Shown: positions 1-6,442, counted from the first letter of the stretch. The stretch is DNA of 9,222 bases from Methanomicrobiales archaeon (GCA_012798365.1 JAAZNH010000165.1:1-9222); one strand, 5' to 3'. A program made the numbers and translations. Notes: generated from the letters alone by a model not told the origin.

Positions 1-417
1 AAGGGGATCGTTTTTGCCGCTGACGCCGCGGCAGAGGTGCTTGACGACCATGGTATCCGCCCGGACGCCATCTTCACTGACCTTGACGGGGCAACGGACC
101 GGTTCATCGACATGAACCGGGAAGGCACGATCATCGTCATCCATGCCCATGGCGACAACATGCCGCTCCTGAACCACTGGGTGAAACGGTTCCCGGGAAA
201 GGTCGTCGGGACCACGCAGGCTGCCCCGCTCCCCCGCGTGTACAACTTCGGCGGGTTCACGGAAGGCGACCGGGCCGTCTTTGCTGCCGATGACATGGGA
301 GCATCTGCGATCACCCTTGCGGGCTTTGACCTTGACGACACGAATGTTGACCCGATGAAACGCGGCAAACTGCACTGGGCACGAAAACTCCTTGCCCTGA
401 TCGGGCACACCGTATGA
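1..417 (+). CDS. mptE: 6-hydroxymethyl-7,8-dihydropterin pyrophosphokinase, archaeal MptE type (5'-truncated)
   Basis: The reading frame is open from base 1, so the gene begins left of the window; the GTG at 37 is internal. The 138 visible residues are the C-terminal part of a protein of the MptE/DUF115 family, usually a little over 200 residues long. Visible landmarks are TDLDG (residues 26-30), HAHGDN (48-53), GTTQ (70-73) and NFGGFTEGDR (82-91), a pattern I recognise from archaeal MptE. By family knowledge, this cytosolic enzyme transfers diphosphate from ATP to 6-hydroxymethyl-7,8-dihydropterin, on the route to tetrahydromethanopterin, the C1 carrier of methanogenesis. It replaces the unrelated bacterial FolK. 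The TGA stop overlaps the next ATG (ATGA, 414-417), indicating an operon with translational coupling. Family assignment is from motif recognition, not a search. Confidence 0.85.
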   Translation, partial: KGIVFAADAAAEVLDDHGIRPDAIFTDLDGATDRFIDMNREGTIIVIHAHGDNMPLLNHWVKRFPGKVVGTTQAAPLPRVYNFGGFTEGDRAVFAADDMGASAITLAGFDLDDTNVDPMKRGKLHWARKLLALIGHTV

Positions 418-2057
418 ACCGCACGGCAGTCATCCTCGACGGGTACGTGGATGAGCCGGCCTGCCTTGGGGTGCCGCCGTACATTTCTCCCTATATCCGG
501 ACCGTTGCCGGGGCCCTTATTGCCCACGGTTTTTCCCCGCAGTATCTCACCATCGACCAGCTCAGGAACGAGCCCCTGCGAACCGCTGATCTGAACAAGG
601 CCCGCCTCTTTGTCATGATCGCCGGCGTCACGGTCCCGGGGAAATATCTCGGCGGGACCCCTGCCACGCTCACCGAGATCCAGCAGATCGGCCATATGGT
701 GCGGGGGCCAAAGAAAGTGATCGGCGGTCCCATCGGCTTCGGGTACTCTGGTGAAGGGGGGCAGAAGGCAGTCCGGCAGGTGATCAGCGGGTTTGATGCG
801 CTGCTCACCGGCGAACCGGCCATCGCGCTTGACAATTACCTGACAGAAAACGATCCTGCGGGGCTGCTGGATTATGCCCGGACCGACCAGTGGAGTATTG
901 CCGGCAGCGGGATCATCGCACAGCACCCTGATTTTCCGTACGTGATGTGCGAACTGGAGACTGCCCGGGGCTGTTCCCACGGTGCCACGGGCGGCTGCTC
1001 GTTCTGCACCGAGCCGTTCTATGGGATGCCGCGGTACCGCACCATCCCGGCAATAACCGCGGAAGTGGCAGCTCTCCACCGCCACGGTGCCCGGCACTTC
1101 CGCGTCGGGCGGCAGCCGGATATCCTTGCCTACGGGGCCGGTTCCGGGGAGTACCCTGCACCGGAACCGGAAAAACTCGATGCCCTGTTTGGTGGGATCC
1201 GGGCAGCGGCGCCCGGCCTTGCCACCCTGCATATCGATAACACCAACCCGGCAACCATTGCCCGGCACGAGGATGCGGCGCGGGAAGCCCTGCGGGCGAT
1301 CATCCGGCACCACACCTCCGGGGATGTTGCAGCGTTTGGCATGGAGACTGCCGATCCCGCCGTGGTTGCGGCCAACAATCTCAAGGCGCAGGAAGACGAG
1401 GTCTTCCGGGCCATCGAGATCGTGAACGAAGAGGGCGGGAAACGGCGTGATAATGTCCCCGAACTGCTCCCCGGCCTCAACTTTGTCTGTAGCCTTGCCG
1501 GGGAAACGGAGAAGACCTATGACCTCAATGAGCAGTTCCTTGACCGTGTGCTCAAAGCCGGCCTTTTGGTCCGCCGGGTCAATATCCGGCAGGTCATGCC
1601 GTTTGAAGGCACCCGGGTGTATACCCACAATACCCTCGGGAAACACGAGCGGCGGTTCCGTCAGTTCAAGGAATTTGTCCGGAACAGGATCGACCTTCCG
1701 ATGCTCCAGCGGGTTTTCCCGGTTGGCACTGTGCTTAAGGATGTCCGGATCGAAGTTGAAGGCGACCTCTCCTTTGGCCGGCAGCCGGGATCCTACCCGA
1801 TCCTGGTTGGCCTGCCGCTCCGGCTTCCCCTGCGGACCGTGACCGATGCCGTTGTCGTAGACTGGGGGATGCGATCGGTAACTGCCCTGCCGGTACCGGT
1901 CCGGATCAATGACCTCCCGGCCTCTGCCATCCGCTGGCTGCCGGGTGTGGGGAAGAAGAAGGTGGCAGCGGTTATCGCAAAGCGGCCGTTTACGGACCTC
2001 GCAGCGTACCGGAAGGTTGCCGGGAACTCTGCGATCGATGCGTCCATGATGTTCTGA
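414..2057 (+). CDS. Radical SAM protein with N-terminal Rossmann-like region and C-terminal helix-hairpin-helix
   Basis: 547 residues; the ATG at 414 overlaps the mptE stop by 4 bases and has no Shine-Dalgarno sequence of its own, so translation is probably coupled. Residues 1-150 resemble the B12-binding-like Rossmann region found before many radical SAM cores (VILDGY near the start, IGGPIGFGYSGEGG at 103-116). The cluster motif is C187-X7-C195-X2-C198 (CSHGATGGCSFC), instead of the canonical CX3CX2C. It should still bind a 4Fe-4S cluster and S-adenosylmethionine. FGMETADP (308-315) fits a later strand of the barrel. Residues about 435-500 look like a small beta domain, TRAM-like by eye. Residues about 502-536 contain LPGVGKKKVAAVIAKRPF, a helix-hairpin-helix nucleic-acid-binding motif. 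The substrate is unknown. A role in pterin methylation or tRNA modification can be imagined from context, but neither is shown. Confidence 0.85.
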   Translation: MNRTAVILDGYVDEPACLGVPPYISPYIRTVAGALIAHGFSPQYLTIDQLRNEPLRTADLNKARLFVMIAGVTVPGKYLGGTPATLTEIQQIGHMVRGPKKVIGGPIGFGYSGEGGQKAVRQVISGFDALLTGEPAIALDNYLTENDPAGLLDYARTDQWSIAGSGIIAQHPDFPYVMCELETARGCSHGATGGCSFCTEPFYGMPRYRTIPAITAEVAALHRHGARHFRVGRQPDILAYGAGSGEYPAPEPEKLDALFGGIRAAAPGLATLHIDNTNPATIARHEDAAREALRAIIRHHTSGDVAAFGMETADPAVVAANNLKAQEDEVFRAIEIVNEEGGKRRDNVPELLPGLNFVCSLAGETEKTYDLNEQFLDRVLKAGLLVRRVNIRQVMPFEGTRVYTHNTLGKHERRFRQFKEFVRNRIDLPMLQRVFPVGTVLKDVRIEVEGDLSFGRQPGSYPILVGLPLRLPLRTVTDAVVVDWGMRSVTALPVPVRINDLPASAIRWLPGVGKKKVAAVIAKRPFTDLAAYRKVAGNSAIDASMMF

Positions 2058-2444
2058 GCGGGCCGGAGGGGGGGTCGGGCAGGGACGCGTAGTGTTGATG
2101 CAGGCTCCGCTCCTGGTAACCACTGCCTGCCAAAACACGGGACTGCCCCCGCTCTTCCGGCGGACAAAACCCGGAAATGGCAGTGTGGGCCAGGTTCGGT
2201 TGTGGTTTTTTTCTTGAACAGCCGGGTTTTTTTCCGGCCGGATCCATAATTGCCCCTGCCCGACCCCCCTTTTCATGCAAGGCAAAAACAGCGGTATTTC
2301 CTGTGGAAATCACGAGAGAGATTTTGTGCTTTTTCTTCCATCGGAACCTGAGGGGGGTCGGACCGGGCAAAAAAAAAATTTCAACGCGTGGCCCCCCCTT
2401 TTGAGCCACTATGAACTTCTGTATGTAAAAACCAGGATGCCGGA
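2058..2444. other. Gene-free intergenic region with inverted repeats and homopolymer runs
   Basis: 387 bases lie between the radical SAM stop and the convergent PKD gene. Open frames here cross G, C, T and A runs and give low-complexity translations with no recognisable domain, so I see no credible gene. The stretch holds several G6-7 and C6-7 runs, T7 runs near 2206-2212 and 2227-2233, an A10 run near 2369-2378, a long perfect inverted repeat and several short hairpins. Examples are TTCCGG/CCGGAA at 2155-2160 and 2171-2176, CACTGCC/GGCAGTG at 2121-2127 and 2179-2185, and ATTTCC-TGT-GGAAAT at 2296-2310. The T-runs could end the mptE-radical SAM transcript. A structured RNA or a degenerate repeat element would also fit. 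Confidence 0.6.
2069..2269. repeat. 16-bp perfect inverted repeat pair enclosing 169 bp
   Basis: GGGGGGTCGGGCAGGG at 2069-2084 is the exact reverse complement of 2254-2269. A ten-base partial copy (GGGGGGTCGG) recurs at 2352-2361 and could pair with 2260-2269 as a competing stem. ACGCGT follows both the first copy (2085-2090) and the third (2384-2389, after an A-rich insertion). CCCCCCTTTT occurs both at 2264-2273 and at 2393-2402. A 16-base perfect match in a stretch this short is very unlikely by chance, although the G and C runs lower its complexity. Candidates are the terminal inverted repeats of a small non-autonomous element, a dispersed chromosomal repeat, or a long RNA stem. No flanking target-site duplication is obvious. 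Confidence 0.6.
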
Positions 2445-2454
2445 TTACTTCCGG
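2427..2454 (-). terminator. Probable terminator of the PKD-domain gene
   Basis: CCGGA (2440-2444) and TCCGG (2450-2454) form a 5-bp stem whose loop contains the TAA stop codon of the PKD gene (2445-2447). Reading on the minus strand, a T5 tract follows at 2431-2427. Hairpin plus T-run is consistent with termination, but the stem is short and spaced from the tract. Confidence 0.35.
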
Positions 2455-2912
2455 AAACAGGCAATACGTACACCGGCTGCTATCCCGATGAATGCAATGG
2501 CGGAGGGAAGCGGTGAAGGTACCGGTGTCGTCGCAGGCGTCTGCTTTGCAGTGGCCGCCGGCCGGGTAACCATAGTCGTAGGAACCGGAGTACCGCTGTC
2601 TGCCCTATAGATCTCTTTTGGTGCCGATATGTTGCTGCCTGCAGCGTTGGATACTTTCAGCGTGACAGCATACACGCCCAGGTATGCATAGGTATGTTCC
2701 GGGTTCTGAAGGGTTGAGGTCATTCCATCACCAAAATCCCAGTACCAGGATTCAGGATTTCCTGTTGAGGTATCGGTGAACTGGACCGGCTCCTTTGCAG
2801 CGCCCATCTCCGGGTCCGCGGTAAATGATGCAACGGGAACTGACGGAAGGGCGGACGAGGGGACAATGCCAAAGACCAGGAGGAGAGCCAGAATAACAAC
2901 CATGGTGCGCAT
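2445..2912 (-). CDS. Small secreted/surface protein with one PKD domain
   Basis: 155 residues. Residues 1 to about 22 are a hydrophobic signal sequence (MRTMVVILALLLVFGIVPSS), so the protein is probably exported. Residues about 26-103 are a single PKD-type beta-sandwich, marked by VASFTADP (27-34), VQFTDTSTG (43-51), WYWDFGDG (56-63), NPEHTY (70-75) and the VTLKVSN strand (83-89). A Thr/Pro/Ala-rich linker follows (about 106-135), of the kind often glycosylated in archaeal surface proteins. The last 20 residues (SAIAFIGIAAGVRIACFRK) are hydrophobic with a basic end, consistent with a membrane anchor. PKD domains mediate protein or carbohydrate contacts at the cell surface; no enzymatic domain is present. 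The partner is unknown. The start at 2912 is chosen because the signal peptide begins there; no clear Shine-Dalgarno sequence precedes it. Confidence 0.85.
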   Translation of the reverse strand: MRTMVVILALLLVFGIVPSSALPSVPVASFTADPEMGAAKEPVQFTDTSTGNPESWYWDFGDGMTSTLQNPEHTYAYLGVYAVTLKVSNAAGSNISAPKEIYRADSGTPVPTTMVTRPAATAKQTPATTPVPSPLPSAIAFIGIAAGVRIACFRK

Positions 2913-2925
2913 AGGGGGTCATTCC

Positions 2926-2936
2926 CCGCAGTGCGG
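2926..2936. promoter_or_regulatory. Short palindrome just upstream of the PKD gene
   Basis: CCGCA-G-TGCGG is an 11-base perfect palindrome with a single-base centre, lying 14-24 bases upstream of the PKD start codon. It would fall near the transcript start or in a short 5' leader. It could be an operator or leader hairpin, but only one copy is visible and the arms are five bases, so chance is possible. Confidence 0.15.
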
Positions 2937-3053
2937 CATCAATCTATCGCCCCGGTCTGCAACCCGTGATGAAATGCTGACACTGTCCACCAGTGATCAG
3001 GAATAGTCCTTACCCACCACAATCTTTGTATTCAGAGAGTTGAGTCTATCTGT

Positions 3054-4076
3054 ATGCCAACCCGTTTCTGTACCCATTGTGGTTCTGAACTCCCGGACGG
3101 GACGCAGGGCAGCTGTCCCTCGTGTGGTGCGGCTCTCCCGCCAGGGAAGGGAAAAAAGAACCCGGTTCTTGCCGCAATACTCTCCCTGTTCATTCCCGGT
3201 CTCGGCCAGTCCTATAACGGAAACGCCCTCAAAGGGATCGGGCTCTTCCTCGGCCTGGGAATTGTGGGCCTCATCAGTGTAATCCTGGATTCCACGATTA
3301 TCTTCCTCAGTGTTATCCTCTGGGCAATCGCGGTATACGATGCATACCGGGATGCCGGGAGAATGAACAGCGGGGAGATACCGGAGGCCGGGCAGCAGAT
3401 CCTCTTTTTCCTTGCCGGAGCATTCGTTCTGATGATCATCTTTGCGGTGATTTTTACCGGGTTTATCCTGTATGCCTTCGCGAGCGTGTATGGTGTATCC
3501 CAGGGACCGAATGATAAGAGCGCTGAGATGCGGGTCATCTCGAATGGATCATACTATGCCGATTATGGGACGGGGGATTGTTTTGTCAAAAAGAATCTCT
3601 CACGTTCGATGGTGATCCCGTTCTCAGCCCACGGGTGCCACATGGACTATGCCTATTTCGGAAAGAACGATACCCGGCCCGTTGAACTTCGGGCAGACCT
3701 GTTCCGCGGTGATACCCGGGTCAAGTCCTATTCCACAAAAGCCGGATCGGTCTATTTCAGGAATATTGATGATTTTCTGGAGCGGGTAGCAAAGGAGCCC
3801 GGCCTCGTGCAGGAGCCGCCGGTGATGGTCCGGGTCCTGACCGATGGCAGCTGGAGCGGTTCCATCGATGACCTGTATGGGGCACAGTCGGACAGCGGGA
3901 TTGGTCCTGCCACCCTGACACTGGTGCACCCGGTTTTACCCCTGAAAACCTGCTTCCGCACGCAGGAAGATTCCCCTGATGTTCCCCTTACGGTTGAGGT
4001 TTACTCGGGGACAGTATTGCTCAGGAGTTCCGGCTTGAAAGATGCAACCGGAGAAAATTGTGTGGAAATTAAGTAA
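3054..4076 (+). CDS. Zinc-ribbon / TM2-like membrane protein with exported C-terminal domain
   Basis: 340 residues. The N-terminus is a zinc ribbon with C6-X2-C9 and C21-X2-C24. A basic linker (GKGKK, 31-35) leads into a TM2-like membrane module: PVLAAILSLFIPGLGQSYNG (37-56), whose PGLGQ-YNG turn and following KG are typical, then hydrophobic spans at about 61-78 and 81-95, ending in YDAYRDAGRMN. A further strong span covers about 115-147. The remaining 190 residues are polar with a beta-strand-like pattern and four cysteines (176, 195, 300, 336) that could form disulfides outside the cell. Zinc ribbon plus TM2 is a common archaeal membrane architecture of unknown function; I do not recognise the C-terminal domain. 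No Shine-Dalgarno sequence precedes the ATG, but a weak T/A-rich element (TTTGTATT, 3025-3032) sits at a distance fitting a leaderless transcript. Confidence 0.8.
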   Translation: MPTRFCTHCGSELPDGTQGSCPSCGAALPPGKGKKNPVLAAILSLFIPGLGQSYNGNALKGIGLFLGLGIVGLISVILDSTIIFLSVILWAIAVYDAYRDAGRMNSGEIPEAGQQILFFLAGAFVLMIIFAVIFTGFILYAFASVYGVSQGPNDKSAEMRVISNGSYYADYGTGDCFVKKNLSRSMVIPFSAHGCHMDYAYFGKNDTRPVELRADLFRGDTRVKSYSTKAGSVYFRNIDDFLERVAKEPGLVQEPPVMVRVLTDGSWSGSIDDLYGAQSDSGIGPATLTLVHPVLPLKTCFRTQEDSPDVPLTVEVYSGTVLLRSSGLKDATGENCVEIK

Positions 4077-4080
4077 TCCG

Positions 4081-4091
4081 GTCCTTTTTTT
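4081..4091 (+). terminator. Oligo-T terminator between convergent genes
   Basis: Only 13 bases separate the stop of the zinc-ribbon/TM2 gene (4076) from the end of the convergent protease gene (4090). They include a T7 run (4085-4091) that reaches into the opposing stop codon. Archaeal RNA polymerase terminates at oligo-T without a required hairpin, so this is the likely end of the plus-strand transcript. Confidence 0.45.
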
Positions 4092-5223
4092 AGATCTGCC
4101 GGAGTTCAGTCACCTTCAGAATATCCGTCCGGGTGACAATCCCGAGGATCTTGCCGTCCTGTATGACCGGGATCCGGCCGATGTCGTACTGGGACATGAT
4201 CCGGAGGGCATCGATAACCGGTGCCGTGGGCGGGAGGGTAATAACCTCGCGGCTCATGATGTCCCGCACCTGCATGGCATCGCGGTCGATCGGGGATGTC
4301 CGGTTCAGGTCGGCAAGCGTGATGATGCCGACAAGGGTATCCCGCTCCATGACCGGAAAGCCCAGGTGCTTGCTGGCGTACATCATGTTCACGACCTGGT
4401 TCACCGGCATATTCAGGGGGACCGTGGTGACCGGCGTGCTCATCATCGATCCGACCGTCACGTCCTGCAGGAGATGGCTGTATTTCACGGCGGTTGATTC
4501 CATCCCGGCCCCGATGTAGATGAAGAGGGCAATCAGGATGAGGAATGGCGAGAGGCTGAGTACGCCGATGATCCCAAAGAGGATCGCAAATCCCTTCCCC
4601 ACGTTCGCGGCAACGCTCGTGGCCTCGTGAAGCGGCATCCGGCCAGCGAGCCAGGCCCGGAGCACCCGGCCGCCATCCATGGGAAAGGCCGGGATCAGGT
4701 TGAAGAAGCAGAGGATGATATTGAGGATCCCCAGGTACCCGAAGATGAAGATGAAGACGCCGGCAGCGGCCGGGTCATGGACAACATTCGGCGTTACGTA
4801 TACAAGAACACAGCAGAACAGGCCAAAGATGAGGCTCGCTATCGGACCAACCAGGGCCATCGGAAGCTCGACTTTCGGGTCCGGCGTCCCCTCGTCCATG
4901 GTTGCGATTCCGCCAAAGATCATCAGCGTGATGCTGTTGATCCCGATCCCGCTGTGCCGGGCAACCAGCGAGTGGGCGAGTTCGTGGACAAGGACACCAA
5001 AGAAGAGCCCGAAGGAGACGATCACGCCCAGCACATAGGGCATGAGCCCCCCGGTAACAACCGAGGTATCGATGGATACCCGGAACAGACTCTCGAGCAT
5101 ACCGATGGTGAGGGGGATATCGCTGCCGATGATCCAGGCAAAGAGGGGGATCACCAGGAGAAAGGTATAATGGATCAGGATCGGGATGCCAAACAGGTTG
5201 CCGATCCGGAACGAACCGTCCAT
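4090..5223 (-). CDS. M50 (site-2 protease family) intramembrane metalloprotease with two CBS domains
   Basis: 377 residues, a usual length for archaeal M50-CBS proteins. About six hydrophobic segments fill residues 13-240. The zinc site is HELAH at 80-84 (H80, E81, H84), with the third ligand D183 in NLIPAFPMDGGR (175-186). All catalytic residues are present, so the protease should be active. Residues about 257-308 and 317-373 are two CBS domains (HLGFPVMERDTLVGIITLADL and DIGRIPVIQDGKILGIVTRTDIL are the second halves). By family knowledge, such enzymes cut transmembrane segments of membrane-bound regulators or signal peptides, and the CBS pair senses adenine nucleotides to gate activity. The substrate is unknown. 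The gene is divergent from the PRC-barrel gene, and a TATA/BRE-like promoter lies at the correct distance for a leaderless or very short-leader transcript. Confidence 0.93.
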   Translation of the reverse strand: MDGSFRIGNLFGIPILIHYTFLLVIPLFAWIIGSDIPLTIGMLESLFRVSIDTSVVTGGLMPYVLGVIVSFGLFFGVLVHELAHSLVARHSGIGINSITLMIFGGIATMDEGTPDPKVELPMALVGPIASLIFGLFCCVLVYVTPNVVHDPAAAGVFIFIFGYLGILNIILCFFNLIPAFPMDGGRVLRAWLAGRMPLHEATSVAANVGKGFAILFGIIGVLSLSPFLILIALFIYIGAGMESTAVKYSHLLQDVTVGSMMSTPVTTVPLNMPVNQVVNMMYASKHLGFPVMERDTLVGIITLADLNRTSPIDRDAMQVRDIMSREVITLPPTAPVIDALRIMSQYDIGRIPVIQDGKILGIVTRTDILKVTELRQI

Positions 5224-5274
5224 AATAAAGGGTTATCTTTTTAACTCTTTAGTATATACTTTCATCTGATAACG
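5224..5274. promoter_or_regulatory. Divergent promoter region for the M50 protease and PRC-barrel genes
   Basis: This 51-base AT-rich gap separates two divergent start codons. AGTATATACT (5251-5260) is a perfect 10-base palindrome. On the minus strand it reads as a TATA box preceded by purine-rich TGAAAG resembling a BRE, with its centre about 32 bases before the protease ATG. That predicts a start site around 5228 and an almost leaderless mRNA. For the plus-strand gene the same box lies too close (centre about 20 bases before the ATG). A T/A-rich element around 5238-5246 (TTTTTAA) is better placed. Neither gene has a Shine-Dalgarno sequence, which fits leaderless translation. Confidence 0.55.
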
Positions 5275-5541
5275 ATGGAAGCCCAGATTACAGAATTATT
5301 CGGTCTGCAGATCTACACTGACAAAGGCATGTTTATCGGCGAAGTAGAGGATGTTGTCATCGATGTTGACAGCAAGAAGATCGAGTCTGTGGTGGTCGGC
5401 AAGGTGAACGACCAGCTCTTCGAGCTCAAGAACTTCAAGGGCCTCAAGATCCCCTACCGGATCATCAGCGCCATTGACGATATTGTCCTGATCCGCCACC
5501 TGCCCGGTGCATTCTCCGGCAGCAGCAGTTCCGAGGAATAA
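5275..5541 (+). CDS. PRC-barrel domain protein
   Basis: 88 residues, nearly all one PRC-barrel domain (about residues 3-78). ITELFGLQIYTDKGMFIGEVEDVVIDVDSKKIESVVV is the typical first half, with the glycine turn and DVV strand, and LKIPYRIISAIDDIVLIRH is the typical closing strands. The tail is short, with a serine-rich acidic end (GSSSSEE). PRC barrels are small beta-barrels first seen in photosynthetic reaction-centre H subunits and in RimM. Stand-alone copies are common in methanogens, but their function is unknown and they should not be read as photosynthetic. The ATG at 5275 is favoured because the domain begins immediately. It is divergent from the protease gene and 65 bases upstream of thg1, so co-transcription with thg1 is possible. 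Confidence 0.88.
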   Translation: MEAQITELFGLQIYTDKGMFIGEVEDVVIDVDSKKIESVVVGKVNDQLFELKNFKGLKIPYRIISAIDDIVLIRHLPGAFSGSSSSEE

Positions 5542-5563
5542 GATAGATCAACGCGGGATTATC

Positions 5564-5589
5564 CGGGCAGGAGCAGGGAGAGCTGCCCG
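5564..5589 (+). promoter_or_regulatory. Stem-loop between the PRC-barrel gene and thg1
   Basis: CGGGCAG (5564-5570) and CTGCCCG (5583-5589) form a perfect 7-bp GC-rich stem around a 12-base loop, ending 17 bases before the thg1 ATG. There is no following T-run, so it is not an obvious terminator. It may stabilise or process a joint mRNA, or act as a leader structure that covers the thg1 initiation region. Confidence 0.35.
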
Positions 5590-5606
5590 CCCCGCATGGT
5601 ACCTGT

Positions 5607-6338
5607 ATGGAAAACCGGGAGATTTTTTCTACCATCACCGCCCTCCCACCCGTTTTTGTCCGGCTTGACGGGCGTGCATTTCACCGCCTTACCGAGTGCC
5701 TGGGCCTGGAAAAACCCTTTGACGAGTTTTTTCACAAGGGGATGGTCACCGCCTGCACGTCGCTCATAGCCGAAAGCGGGCTCAACCCGGACCTTGCGTT
5801 CACGTTTTCTGACGAGATCAGCCTGTATTTTTCAAAACTGCCGTTCAGCGGCCGGGTCGAGAAGATCGATTCCGTGGCGGCATCGTTTGCAGCCAGCGCA
5901 CTCACCCTCGCCTTTGGCGGCACCACCCTCCTCTCGTTTGATTCGCGGGTGATCCCTGCCACACCGGAGTTCGCCGTAGAGTACCTGACGGGTCGGCAGA
6001 GCGAGGCGTGGAGAAACCACATCAATGCCTACTGCCAGCAGGCGCTCATCGAAGAAGGGATGGATTCGCGCAAGGCAGCTGAGCAGCTCAAGGGGCTGAC
6101 GGGAAAAGACCTCCATGACATGATGCATATCCGCGGGTTCAACCTGGCCGAGACCCCGGCCTGGCAGCGCCGGGGCACGCTCGTGTACAAGAAACTGACG
6201 GAAAAGGAAGGATTCAACCCGGTCACGCAGGAGAAAGTGATGACCGAGCGCAGTGCGGTGACGGTTGAAACCGACCTTCCCCTTTTCACAAAACCCGATG
6301 GCCAGGAATTTTTAAAGCGGGTGCTTTCCGGCCCGTAA
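5607..6338 (+). CDS. thg1: tRNA(His) guanylyltransferase, Thg1 family (archaeal)
   Basis: 243 residues, a normal length for archaeal Thg1. FVRLDGRAFHRLTE (17-30) carries the first metal-binding aspartate (D21) and the conserved DGR-F. FTFSDEISLYF (65-75) carries D69 and E70, matching the second carboxylate cluster. RNHINAYCQ (136-144) corresponds to the HINN-type motif of the family. FNLAETPAWQRRGTLVYKK (178-196) is the usual C-terminal signature. All key residues are present. The enzyme uses 3'-5' polymerase chemistry to add G at position -1 of tRNA(His), the identity element for histidyl-tRNA synthetase; archaeal forms mainly add G opposite C73 in a template-dependent way and some repair tRNA 5' ends. 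The frame has no in-frame amber codon, unlike the known Methanosarcina acetivorans homologue. No good Shine-Dalgarno sequence precedes the ATG. Confidence 0.95.
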   Translation: MENREIFSTITALPPVFVRLDGRAFHRLTECLGLEKPFDEFFHKGMVTACTSLIAESGLNPDLAFTFSDEISLYFSKLPFSGRVEKIDSVAASFAASALTLAFGGTTLLSFDSRVIPATPEFAVEYLTGRQSEAWRNHINAYCQQALIEEGMDSRKAAEQLKGLTGKDLHDMMHIRGFNLAETPAWQRRGTLVYKKLTEKEGFNPVTQEKVMTERSAVTVETDLPLFTKPDGQEFLKRVLSGP

Positions 6339-6397
6339 CCGCTCGTTTTCTCCCCGTTCTCCCGCAACATCTCCCCATCTCATCCAGGAGAAGAGTA

Positions 6398-6442
6398 ATC
6401 CGTCGTTTCCCGGGATTGCAGAATTGCACGACGGGGATTTTT
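6398..6442 (+). terminator. Hairpin plus T-run terminator downstream of thg1
   Basis: CCGTCGT (6400-6406) pairs perfectly with ACGACGG (6428-6434) around a 21-base loop, and T5 follows at 6438-6442. It lies 60-100 bases after the thg1 stop and is a plausible transcription end for the PRC-thg1 unit. Confidence 0.5.

Noticed and set aside
947..1425. Alternative plus- and minus-strand frames inside the radical SAM gene
   Set aside because: The GC-rich third-position bias opens other frames; only the 414-2057 frame encodes the cysteine motif and the coherent domain order.
2177..2404. 75-codon plus-strand open frame in the gene-free region
   Set aside because: It crosses T7, A10 and C7 runs, its translation is low-complexity with no recognisable domain, and it overlaps the inverted-repeat structure.
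2069..2409. CRISPR-like repeats
   Set aside because: The repeated blocks are inverted or partial, not evenly spaced direct repeats with unique spacers.
4627..5244. 205-codon plus-strand open frame, highly charged
   Set aside because: Antisense to the M50 protease gene; the charged composition is a by-product of GC-rich codons for membrane residues on the other strand.
5275..5541. Photosynthetic reaction-centre subunit H
   Set aside because: The PRC-barrel fold is shared, but the protein is a stand-alone domain of 88 residues in an archaeal setting with no photosynthesis genes.
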